Assembly: GCA_017443515.1 (NCBI GenBank)
Contig: JAFRXM010000026.1
Span: 1-46,047 of the forward strand
Source of the DNA: Bacillota bacterium
Lineage (GTDB): Bacteria; Bacillota; Clostridia; Peptostreptococcales; Anaerovoracaceae
DNA length: 46,047 nt
Direction: 5' to 3'
Positions 40,014 through 46,047 of this stretch are shown here, piece by piece. Every line of letters begins with the position of its first letter. Position 1 is the stretch's first letter. The position numbers were made by a program, and so were the translations under genes. The notes beneath the pieces are model-generated. The model worked only from the letters and a program-made list of their open reading frames with translations, ran no database searches and had not been told where the DNA came from.

Positions 40014-40646
40014 ATGGACACAAAACTTTTTTCCGGAGCCGTACTTGCCGGCGGAAGATCTCTTCGCATGGGCGAAGACAAGGCAAAACTCAATATCGGC
40101 GGCCGGACCTTTCTTCAGGTCCAGGCTGAAAAGCTGATCGCCGCGGGGATACAGGACATTATAGTCTCCCTCGGAGCGCCTCAAGGAGCCGGAGAAAACG
40201 CTGCAGGCCTGACTCTGCCAGACATCCCCGGGATGCGCGTAAGGACAGTAGCGGACAGCGCACCGGGACTTGGGCCTCTTGAAGGCATACGCGCCGTGCT
40301 GGAAGCATCCGAAAACAAACATTGCGTCATCTTAAGCGTGGACTCGGTGCTGGTAAAAGCGCAGACTCTGAATGATCTTATGAAGCTTGCAACAGAAAGC
40401 GGACCGGCGATCACGCTGCTGGCTTCCGGACGCGGCCCAGAGCCCCTCATAGGCGTTTACAGCAAAGAGATCCTGCCGGAGGTATCGGAATGCCTTTCGC
40501 AGGGCCAAAGAGCCGTACGGGCCGTTTTTAAGGCTTTCCCGCCGACCCTTCTGACAGTTCCCGAAGGCGATCAGCAGCTTCTTAACTGCAACACCCCGGA
40601 GGATTACCTGGACCTAAGCAAGATATACAAAGAATCTCATCTGTGA
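40014..40646 (+). CDS. mobA: Molybdenum cofactor guanylyltransferase
   Basis: A 210-residue nucleotidyltransferase that attaches GMP to molybdopterin to make the (bis-)MGD form used by DMSO-reductase-family enzymes, such as the one encoded at 42175-44283. The N-terminal motif LAGGRSLRMGEDKAKL is the MobA signature; a Rossmann-like domain follows with GLGPLEGIRAVLE and ILSVDSVLV. In place of the usual SCDxP-type metal-binding Asp segment it reads SVDSVLV, keeping the Asp. GGAGGG lies 8 nt before ATG 40014. The promoter of the next transcript overlaps its 3' end. Confidence 0.9.
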   Translation: MDTKLFSGAVLAGGRSLRMGEDKAKLNIGGRTFLQVQAEKLIAAGIQDIIVSLGAPQGAGENAAGLTLPDIPGMRVRTVADSAPGLGPLEGIRAVLEASENKHCVILSVDSVLVKAQTLNDLMKLATESGPAITLLASGRGPEPLIGVYSKEILPEVSECLSQGQRAVRAVFKAFPPTLLTVPEGDQQLLNCNTPEDYLDLSKIYKESHL

Positions 40647-40652
40647 TATAAT
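40624..40652 (+). promoter_or_regulatory. Promoter inside the 3' end of mobA
   Basis: TATACA (40624-40629) and perfect TATAAT (40647-40652) have a 17-bp spacer. The predicted transcript begins at about 40659, right where the following structured RNA begins. Confidence 0.6.
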
Positions 40653-40655
40653 ACT

Positions 40656-40738
40656 CACGTCTCCGAGTCCTAAGGCCTAAGGCGTATTGCTATGGTCTTC
40701 GGACCGGGGTGAGGCCGGAAACAGCCCCGCCTTCCGTG
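40656..40738 (+). ncRNA. Probable molybdenum-cofactor (Moco) riboswitch
   Basis: This 83-nt leader carries CTCCGAGTCC, then GGACC, then GGGGTGAGGCC, GGAAACA and GCCCCGCC, closed by CACG/CGTG (40656-40659 with 40735-40738). The order and the GGTGAGGC-GGAAACA-GCCCCGCC hairpin match my memory of the Moco RNA motif, which senses Moco or its tungsten analogue. The aptamer ends about 8 nt before the AAAAGGAG ribosome binding site, so control of translation is likely. It precedes a small S-component-like gene, not a Moco synthesis gene. A covariance-model search (Rfam RF01055) would settle the identity. Confidence 0.6.
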
Positions 40739-40752
40739 TTTGAAAAGGAGCG

Positions 40753-41298
40753 ATGATGAATAAGCTCAGTTTAAAGAGCCTGATCTTTATGGCTCTTTGC
40801 TGTGATCTTGGGATCATAGCAAAGAAGCTTGTTTCCCCTGTGGCAAATGTCATAACGGACCACCTGCACATCCCCGGAGGGATAGGTACCAGTTTTTCGC
40901 TGCTGTTTCTTGTGGTGGCCGCTTTTATCGTGCGCAGATTCGGAGCAGGTATACTGATGGGCCTTGTGCAGAGCGGAATAGCTTTCCTTCTGGGAAGCGT
41001 CGGCAGCATGGGAGCTCTGGCACCGCTGGGATACGCTGTGCCGGGGCTGGTCATAGACCTCTGCGTTCTGCTACTGGAAAAGACCGGGCTGGACCAGACC
41101 ACGAGGATCACGGTCACCTGCGCCCTGGCGTCGGTAACGGCGTCCCTGATCGCCAACATCATCGTATTCGGCCTGCGCGGAGCGGTGCTGGCGCTGTACA
41201 TGTGCGTCGCGTGCATCAGCGGCATCATCTGCGGCCTTCTTGCGTCGCTTCTTGCGAAATACCTGAAAAAAGCTCTCAGGCTGGAGGAATTCAAATGA
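40753..41298 (+). CDS. Small ECF S-component-like membrane protein
   Basis: A 181-residue integral membrane protein with 5-6 hydrophobic segments, resembling ECF S components of the ThiW/HmpT-like size class. The N-terminus LSLKSLIFMALCCDLGIIAKK is followed by HIPGGIGTSFSLLFLVVAAF, GAGILMGLVQSGIAFLLG and PGLVIDLCVLLL; the HIPGG and Pro-Gly-Leu-Val-xx-Asp elements recur in that family. Substrate is not readable from sequence; the presumed Moco riboswitch suggests a molybdopterin- or pterin-related compound. No T or ATPase gene is beside it, so it would have to share an energising module made elsewhere, perhaps the ECF module at 27.5-31.6 kb. AAGGAG precedes ATG 40753. It overlaps the next gene by 4 bp (ATGA). 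Confidence 0.65.
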   Translation: MMNKLSLKSLIFMALCCDLGIIAKKLVSPVANVITDHLHIPGGIGTSFSLLFLVVAAFIVRRFGAGILMGLVQSGIAFLLGSVGSMGALAPLGYAVPGLVIDLCVLLLEKTGLDQTTRITVTCALASVTASLIANIIVFGLRGAVLALYMCVACISGIICGLLASLLAKYLKKALRLEEFK

Positions 41299-41735
41299 AG
41301 AGGAAAACACTTATTATCGCCATTGCCGTGCTGATAGTGGCTGCTGCCGTCCTGGCTGTGGTCGTATCCCAGAACACGCCGAAAAAAGATCGCTGCGAGG
41401 TCATCATTTCTTACAAAGGAGAACAGACCAAAACTGATCTCAACAGCCTTAAACTCGTGCAGGTCAAAGGCACCATCACCATGGCCAGCGGTAAGACAAA
41501 AGACATAGATTCTAAAGGAATAGAGATAAAGGACCTTCTTGCCGGAAAAGAGTACACCGAGGTCGCGGTAAACGCCGAGGACAACTACAGCGCGGTGCTG
41601 GTAAAGGAAGACATAGAAAAAGCAGGCAATGCCTACATAATACTCGGGGAAGAAAACAAGCCGCGCCTGGTGGTGATGTCGGACACCAACGCTAAGCGCG
41701 ACGTGAAAAATGTCATGATCCTGGAACTGAAATGA
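41295..41735 (+). CDS. Membrane-anchored extracellular protein with SUOX-like fold signature
   Basis: A 146-residue protein with an N-terminal membrane anchor (about 4-26, TLIIAIAVLIVAAAVLAVVV) and an outside domain of about 115 residues. The domain sequence, with GIEIKDLLAGKEYTEVAVNA, DNYSAVLVKEDIE, AYIILGEENKPRLVVM and KNVMILELK, follows the order of the sulfite-oxidase-type molybdopterin-binding domain (GxxLxDLL, then xDGYxAxxxxE, then AYxxxGExPRLVxxG), but truncated to its end part. The Moco-ligand Cys is absent. I start at ATG 41295 (GGAGG 7 nt upstream), overlapping the S-like gene. It may bind molybdopterin and hand it to the S subunit, analogous to DUF4430 for B12. The function is inference. 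Confidence 0.55.
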   Translation: MKRKTLIIAIAVLIVAAAVLAVVVSQNTPKKDRCEVIISYKGEQTKTDLNSLKLVQVKGTITMASGKTKDIDSKGIEIKDLLAGKEYTEVAVNAEDNYSAVLVKEDIEKAGNAYIILGEENKPRLVVMSDTNAKRDVKNVMILELK

Positions 41736-41764
41736 TGTGACAGAGAACCGTCCCCCTGTCACAT
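41735..41764. repeat. Dispersed repeat with AGAACCGTCCCC loop
   Basis: ATGTGACAG and CTGTCACAT form a 9-bp inverted repeat (41735-41743 with 41756-41764) whose loop is AGAACCGTCCCC, the core of the 37.4-kb repeat. It lies between convergent genes and contains the stop codon of the minus-strand ferredoxin gene. It may also act as a transcription stop for both. Confidence 0.8.
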
Positions 41765-42175
41765 GAAGGACAGCGCTTTTGTTGGGCAGGCGCGCACGCA
41801 GGCAGGCAGATAGCCTGCCTTTACTCTTTCATTGCAGCCGTCGCACTTGCGCATCCTGCCGTCAACTATCTTCGGAGCGGACAGCGGGCAGGCGTCCCTG
41901 CAGGCTCCGCAGCCTATGCACTCCGCGTTGTCTACTACCACAAAGCCGGTGTCAGGGTCCCTTGAGATGCACTCCATGGGGCAAACGTCTATGCAGGCTC
42001 CGCAGTGGACGCAGCTTTCGGAAAAGTTAGTGAATACCCCGTCCTTTTCCCTGCGCCCCGCCATGCGGAAAGGAGCCTCGCCGCAGGAAGGATCGTAGTC
42101 GTTCTGGTCCATGCACGCTATTGCGCAGATATTGCAGCCCGCGCATTTCTTTTCGTCAAAAACTATCCTCTTCAT
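41759..42175 (-). CDS. Four-cluster ferredoxin subunit (DmsB/HybA type)
   Basis: A 138-residue electron-transfer protein. It has four Cys motifs, matching four [4Fe-4S] clusters in the DmsB-type subunit: CAGCNICAIAC, CVHCGACIDVCP, CIGCGACRDACP and CDGC...CVRACP. It begins at ATG 42175 in an ATGA overlap with the molybdopterin oxidoreductase stop, so the two are coupled and form a complex; the earlier in-frame start at 42205 lies inside the upstream gene. No membrane-anchor subunit is encoded next to it and no export signal is visible, so the pair is probably soluble and cytoplasmic. Its last codons and stop lie in a dispersed repeat. Confidence 0.9.
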   Translation of the reverse strand: MKRIVFDEKKCAGCNICAIACMDQNDYDPSCGEAPFRMAGRREKDGVFTNFSESCVHCGACIDVCPMECISRDPDTGFVVVDNAECIGCGACRDACPLSAPKIVDGRMRKCDGCNERVKAGYLPACVRACPTKALSFM

Positions 42176-44283
42176 CACTTCTGACCCGCCTTTCTGACCC
42201 TGCACCTTGCGGACTTGAAGGTCGGGAAACCCGTGTACGGGTCCCTCCTGTCCGAAGGAATAATATCGTTGGCCGGAGCCTTCGGGTCGTCGTGATATAC
42301 GTTCACGGTGCCCCTGCGCGACACTTCAGTGACGCTGGCCTTAAGGGTTATGCTGCCGCATCTTGTTGATATTTCAACGGTATCGCCGTTTCTGATGCCA
42401 AGCTCTTCTGCATCCTGGGGGTTTATCTGCGCCGCGAGCTCGCCGGCCGCTGTGCTTGCCCAGGGGTTGTTCACAAGCCTGGAATGAAACCTGTTCTGGT
42501 GCCTTGCGCCTGCCACCAGTACCAGCGGATACTCAGCGGCCTCCTTAGGATCGAAGGCTTCCATGTAATCAGGAACGCTGCTAAGGCCCCACTCGGGGTG
42601 CTCTTCAATGACGCTGCAGGAGAGTTCTATCTTTTTTGTCGGGGTCGGGAGCCCAGCTTCGATAGCTTCTCCCGGCACCCAGGGCTTAAATGCGCTGTTC
42701 TTTATCGGCGCCGGAGCCTTGGCGTCCGCGATCTTAAACGGCAGGTTGCGCAGTATGTGATCGTAGGTGGCTTCCACGCCGCTCCTTAGGATCGGATCAT
42801 CCAGATCCATTATATTTGCAAGGTCGCAGACTATCTGCTCGTCGGAGCGCGACTCGCCCAGCGGCTCTATTATAGGCTCGGGATACCACACCAGGCCGCC
42901 GGGATAGAACTTAAGGTCGCTTCTTTCCACGGTGGACGCTGCGGGCAGCACTATGTCCGCAAGTTTTGCGCTGTCGGTCATGAACAGATCCGAATCCACG
43001 AAGAAATCGAGGTTCTTCAGCGCTTCCTTCATCCTCTGAGAGTTCGGCCACATTCTGTAGTTGAGACCGAATCCGAAGATGGCCCTGGTCCTGTAGGGCT
43101 TTTCCAGGAGCACCGAATCCGGTATGCTTATGGACTGCGCCTCGTGCTCATAGTAATTCCAGAGCGGGAAATCCTCGCAGCCTACCGGAAGCGGGGATAG
43201 CGGCCTTTTAGCCTCGCAGAACTCCCTGTCGAGGGTCTTGTAGCCTCCGCCCATGTGCTGGAACGCGAAGGGCTTAGGCGAGAGCCCTCCCTTCCTGTCG
43301 TAGCAGCCCGTGATAGCCGCCAGAGCGTACAGGGCGCGGTTGGCGTTGTAGCCGTTTATGTGGTGGCCGTTGAACTTGTTTATGGAAAGCGGCAGGTTCT
43401 CGTGTATCATCTCGCAGGCTTTTTCGATGAGCTCGTAGCTTACCCCCGAGATGGCCTCCACGTTGTCCTTTGTGTACTTTGCCGCAACTTCTTTGAATTT
43501 ATCGAATCCGTAGACGTACCTGTCTATGTATTCCCTGTCTATCCACCCTTTTTGTATCAGGATGTTCGCCATGCAGAGTATGATGGCAAGATCCGTTCCC
43601 GGTATGGGCTGAAGGAACAGGTCCGCTATCTCAGCGGTCTGGGTGCGCCTGCAGTCCACTACTATAAGCTTTCCGCCGTTCTTCTTGAAGTTCAGCACGC
43701 CCTTAAGATCGCGCGGATCCCTGTGCGGGCAGTAAGTCCAGCCCAGGAACACCCCTGCGTTTTTCATGTCAGGGCCTACGTTGTAGCCAAGCGTGGATTT
43801 ACCTGCCATATAGCCGTGTGTAAAGCAGCAGCTGGATTCCGTGGCGTAGTTAGGCGTTCCGAACGAATAAGCAAGCCTTTGCACGAAGGTCCTGTACCAC
43901 TTGGTGTGGCCGCTGTAGAAGGTGACGGCCTGCGCTCCGTACTGCTCCTTTATGGAGTTCAGCTTTTCCGCTATGGTGCGGTAGGCCTCGTCCCAGCTTA
44001 TGCGCTCGAACTTCCCCTCGCCGCGCTTGCCGACCCTCTTCATGGGGTACAGCACGCGGTCTTCCTTGTAGATATGGGCTCTTGCGGATATCCCGCGCGG
44101 ACAGAGGTAGCCCTTGTTCACCGGATGGTCCTCGCTGCCCTCTATCTTTATGATCTTTCCGTCCCATACGTAGGCATCGATGCCGCAGCCTCTGTCACAG
44201 ATGGGACAGACGCTCTTGCGTATCTCTATACCCGTGTCCTTGCCGGGTATCTTGGCGTCCAGCCTTTTTTCTAGCTCAGTCAA
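42175..44283 (-). CDS. Molybdopterin oxidoreductase, DMSO-reductase family, catalytic subunit
   Basis: A 702-residue catalytic subunit binding Mo- or W-bis-MGD and one [4Fe-4S] cluster. N-terminal cluster ligands: CPICDRGC at about 26-33 and the Cys in GYLCPRG near 62. A candidate metal-ligand Cys lies in TESSCCFTHGY near 147-150, a position matching Cys in acetylene hydratase/thiosulfate-reductase-like members. The MGD-binding C-terminal domain (about 590-700) begins around VLVAGARHQNRFHS. I prefer the TTG at 44283, with AGGAGG 6 nt upstream, over the ATG at 44307, which lies in the end of the Nudix gene without a good site. There is no Tat signal. The substrate cannot be told; acetylene hydratase-like, formate or sulfur-compound reduction are open. 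It is coupled to the four-cluster ferredoxin. Confidence 0.88.
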   Translation of the reverse strand: MTELEKRLDAKIPGKDTGIEIRKSVCPICDRGCGIDAYVWDGKIIKIEGSEDHPVNKGYLCPRGISARAHIYKEDRVLYPMKRVGKRGEGKFERISWDEAYRTIAEKLNSIKEQYGAQAVTFYSGHTKWYRTFVQRLAYSFGTPNYATESSCCFTHGYMAGKSTLGYNVGPDMKNAGVFLGWTYCPHRDPRDLKGVLNFKKNGGKLIVVDCRRTQTAEIADLFLQPIPGTDLAIILCMANILIQKGWIDREYIDRYVYGFDKFKEVAAKYTKDNVEAISGVSYELIEKACEMIHENLPLSINKFNGHHINGYNANRALYALAAITGCYDRKGGLSPKPFAFQHMGGGYKTLDREFCEAKRPLSPLPVGCEDFPLWNYYEHEAQSISIPDSVLLEKPYRTRAIFGFGLNYRMWPNSQRMKEALKNLDFFVDSDLFMTDSAKLADIVLPAASTVERSDLKFYPGGLVWYPEPIIEPLGESRSDEQIVCDLANIMDLDDPILRSGVEATYDHILRNLPFKIADAKAPAPIKNSAFKPWVPGEAIEAGLPTPTKKIELSCSVIEEHPEWGLSSVPDYMEAFDPKEAAEYPLVLVAGARHQNRFHSRLVNNPWASTAAGELAAQINPQDAEELGIRNGDTVEISTRCGSITLKASVTEVSRRGTVNVYHDDPKAPANDIIPSDRRDPYTGFPTFKSARCRVRKAGQK

Positions 44284-44297
44284 AACCTGCCTCCTCT

Positions 44298-44747
44298 TCA
44301 GTACCATTCAACCAGTTCATCGCCCCTGTACACCAGGGTCATCTCTATCGAAAGCTCTCCGTCGAGCATCTTCTTAAGGAACAGCCTGTCACCCTGCCAT
44401 ATGGGAAGCTCCAGCACTTTTTCCTTCGGGATCCACGCCAGCGTGCCTTCGCTGCACTGCTCTTTGGGCTGCCCGGTAAAGTCGCAGGAGCTGTAAAGGT
44501 ACATCTCCTCATCCTCCCAGGTGTCGGAGCGGAAGTGTATGATCCCGTAAAAGTGTAGCTCGCCCAAAGTGAGCCCGGTCTCCTCGAAGGTCTCGCGGCG
44601 CACGCACTGCTCCGGAGTCTCGCCCGGCTCGCACTTTCCGCCTACGCCTATCCATTTCCCTTCGTTGAGGTCGTTTTCTTTTTTGTTGCGCAGCATAAGA
44701 AGCCATTTTCCGCCGCGCTCTATGTAGCAAAGTGTAGTATCCTTCAT
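44298..44747 (-). CDS. Nudix hydrolase (MutT-like)
   Basis: A 149-residue Nudix pyrophosphohydrolase. The Nudix box is intact: GGKCEPGETPEQCVRRETFE, then ETGLTL, containing the GxxxxxE and REUxEExGU residues that bind Mg2+. IGVGGK precedes it, as in MutT/8-oxo-dGTP hydrolases (family of YtkD/MTH1-like enzymes). The likely role is nucleotide-pool cleaning. The stop lies inside the start region of the molybdopterin oxidoreductase gene, so it shares that operon; no functional link to that enzyme is evident. Confidence 0.92.
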   Translation of the reverse strand: MKDTTLCYIERGGKWLLMLRNKKENDLNEGKWIGVGGKCEPGETPEQCVRRETFEETGLTLGELHFYGIIHFRSDTWEDEEMYLYSSCDFTGQPKEQCSEGTLAWIPKEKVLELPIWQGDRLFLKKMLDGELSIEMTLVYRGDELVEWY

Positions 44748-44759
44748 TTCCGCGGCCCT

Positions 44760-45341
44760 TCAGCCTTTTACTATAAGATCGCCCGGGGATATGATCAGGT
44801 CTTTCTGGCTGAACACCATCCTCTTTATCGGGTATCCGCCTTCTCCGCGCCTGATCCAGGCATCGGCGTCTTTTTCAGTTGCAATCTCGCGCTCGATATC
44901 CAGTATCTTCGCCTTCACGGATGCGCCTGCGTGCAGGATCTCCACTTCGTCCCCTATATCGAAGAACCCGAATACATCCTTTCCTTTCGCGCTTATGTAC
45001 GGGGGCATGAACCATCCGTGCGAGTACATGCTGATGTCCTCAACAGCGAACACCGCGTTCCTGCCGTATTTAGCCCTCAGATCCTCCAGCTGTCCCGGTG
45101 CCTTTTCCATAGCGGCGCGGACCTCGTCCAGCGTCATAGCCTCCAGCGGGTCTAACCTTTCTATCTTCTTTTTTCCCTTCTTTTTGCCGTACGCAAGCGG
45201 GTACATGACGCGCAGCTTTGCCGCGCAGTCGCAGCAGATCTCAGCCTCGTCCGCGAGCTTAACGTTCGTCAGCAGCGTTATTATAGCCCTTCCGCAGACC
45301 GGGCAAGGGCCGTGATCCAGTTTTGCCTTATTTTTTGCCAC
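44760..45341 (-). CDS. Zinc-ribbon protein (DUF4428-like) with C-terminal beta domain
   Basis: A 193-residue protein of unknown function. The N-terminal zinc ribbon has two CxxC knuckles (CPVCG at 13-17 and CCDC near 36-39) as in DUF4428 proteins. A Lys-rich linker (GKKKGKKKIERLD) leads to a middle region with LDEVRAAMEKAPGQLEDLR. The C-terminal ~75 residues (IGDEVEILHAG, then IKRMVFSQKDLIISPGDLIVKG) look like a small beta barrel of the translation-factor domain 2 type. The start is GTG at 45341, GGAGG 8 nt upstream. It is a paralogue of the gene just upstream, 12 bp away. Confidence 0.6.
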   Translation of the reverse strand: MAKNKAKLDHGPCPVCGRAIITLLTNVKLADEAEICCDCAAKLRVMYPLAYGKKKGKKKIERLDPLEAMTLDEVRAAMEKAPGQLEDLRAKYGRNAVFAVEDISMYSHGWFMPPYISAKGKDVFGFFDIGDEVEILHAGASVKAKILDIEREIATEKDADAWIRRGEGGYPIKRMVFSQKDLIISPGDLIVKG

Positions 45342-45353
45342 AGCTCCTGCCTC

Positions 45354-46047
45354 CTAAGCTTTTTCCACAGTAAGCACGTCCCCGGGATAGATGAAGGAGA
45401 CGTCTCCGAGTATCATGAGGTTGCCTTCATGCCCTTCAGAAAGGCATTTGGCCTTCTTGTTATATTCCAGCGGATCTATCCAGGTGACGAGCTTGCGGTA
45501 GGTGCCTTCTCTTCTCCTGACGCAGAGCGTGTCGTCCTTGTCTATGCGGCCCAGCACCACTCTCCCGTAGACCTGGTGCGCGTCCGGTTCTTTAAAGTAC
45601 CTTGTGACGTCGTCAACTATGAAGACCGCCTTGTGCCTGCCGTATTTCGCGATGCGCCTTTCGCGCTCTTCAGCCGCGTCTTTCTGGACCCAGGGAACGT
45701 CATCCAGAGTCAGTTCCTTCAGAGGGTCCTCCGCAACGTCTTTATAATCGTCGTAGCCGTCGGGCTCGATGGTCATGTATACCGGCTTTACTATGCGCAT
45801 GCTCTCGGCGCACTTGCCGCAGATGACATTTTTGTCCTTAAGGACCATGCGCCCGGCCTCGTCTTTACCGAGCTTGCTGCCGCAAAAAGCGCACTCGGTC
45901 CTGGAATCGAGCATCTCCTTGTCAGCAAAGTACTCCCTGATCTGGGTGATGGTCATGCGGTGCCACTTGTCGTAAGGCATCTCTTTTTCCAGCCTGTCAT
46001 GGCACTGCCCGCAGAGTTCTTTTCCGTTTTTTATCGTCCAGCGCAGC
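45354..46047 (-). CDS. Zinc-ribbon protein (DUF4428-like), partial at the window edge
   Basis: At least 230 residues; the frame stays open to the last base, with LRWTIKNGKELCGQCHDRLE before the first internal ATG at 45980, so the true start lies beyond the window. It contains the C-terminal half of one zinc ribbon (CGQCHDRL) and a complete second one (CAFCGSKLGKD... CGKCAESM). A middle acidic part (KELTLDDVPWVQKDA) and a C-terminal beta domain (GNLMILGDVSFIYPGDVLTV) parallel the downstream gene. The repeated-ribbon layout indicates a family expanded by duplication. Function unknown; nucleic-acid or protein binding is plausible. Confidence 0.6.
   Translation of the reverse strand, partial: LRWTIKNGKELCGQCHDRLEKEMPYDKWHRMTITQIREYFADKEMLDSRTECAFCGSKLGKDEAGRMVLKDKNVICGKCAESMRIVKPVYMTIEPDGYDDYKDVAEDPLKELTLDDVPWVQKDAAEERERRIAKYGRHKAVFIVDDVTRYFKEPDAHQVYGRVVLGRIDKDDTLCVRRREGTYRKLVTWIDPLEYNKKAKCLSEGHEGNLMILGDVSFIYPGDVLTVEKA

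Noticed and set aside
44284-44307. ATG at 44307 as the molybdopterin oxidoreductase start
   Set aside because: It has no Shine-Dalgarno sequence and overlaps the Nudix stop; the TTG at 44283 has AGGAGG 6 nt before it. The upstream choice would add only 8 residues.

Overview
The window looks like a chromosomal segment of an anaerobic, Gram-positive, probably spore-forming Bacillota (class Clostridia). The evidence is the radA...sigH gene neighbourhood with sporulation sigma-H, the ECF-type vitamin transporters, Clostridia-style ribosome binding sites (GGAGG) and sigma-A promoters, and the oxygen-sensitive iron-sulfur and molybdopterin proteins. The species cannot be fixed from the sequence alone. 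I ran no similarity search; names rest on recognised motifs and gene order.

Layout. (1) 1-5219: an accessory strip with a truncated IS3-family transposase, a gene remnant, two ECF sigma/anti-sigma pairs, an Ig-like lipoprotein and a tRNA-Thr. (2) 5321-19437, all on the minus strand: the conserved housekeeping block sigH, rlmB, mrnC, cysS, proS, ispDF, a PIN-TRAM protein and carD, then a two-component system where many Firmicutes carry disA, then radA, an EF-G-like GTPase and a small Cys-rich protein. (3) 19632-33107, minus strand: a corrinoid-acquisition locus. A textbook cobalamin riboswitch with its own promoter drives a single 2,462-residue secreted modular protein. Next to it is a five-gene operon for an ECF transporter (S subunit, fused double ATPase, two T subunits) led by a membrane-anchored protein that joins a FecR-like domain, a long Pro-Thr-Glu linker and a DUF4430 (transcobalamin-like) domain. 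(4) 33297-39829: a VanY-type peptidase, asnS, two tandem uroporphyrinogen-decarboxylase-family paralogues and an alpha-oxoamine synthase. (5) 40014-46047: a molybdenum-cofactor neighbourhood with mobA, a probable Moco riboswitch in front of a small ECF S-like membrane protein plus a tethered extracellular domain, and, convergent to these, a molybdopterin oxidoreductase with a four-cluster ferredoxin, a Nudix hydrolase and two zinc-ribbon proteins, the last cut by the window edge.

How the parts may work together. Region 3 reads as a surface-to-cytoplasm route for cobamides: a very large B12-repressed surface protein captures ligand, the DUF4430 ectodomain passes it on, and the dedicated ECF complex imports it. 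The uroporphyrinogen-decarboxylase paralogues in region 4 belong to a superfamily that includes corrinoid methyltransferases and could be users of the imported cofactor. Region 5 may be a parallel design for molybdopterin or a related pterin: riboswitch, S component, and tethered binding domain with a sulfite-oxidase-like signature.

A family of intergenic inverted repeats sharing the core GGGGACGGTTCT recurs at four places between 19.5 and 41.8 kb. Most other intergenic gaps are short and hold clear promoters or intrinsic terminators, listed individually.
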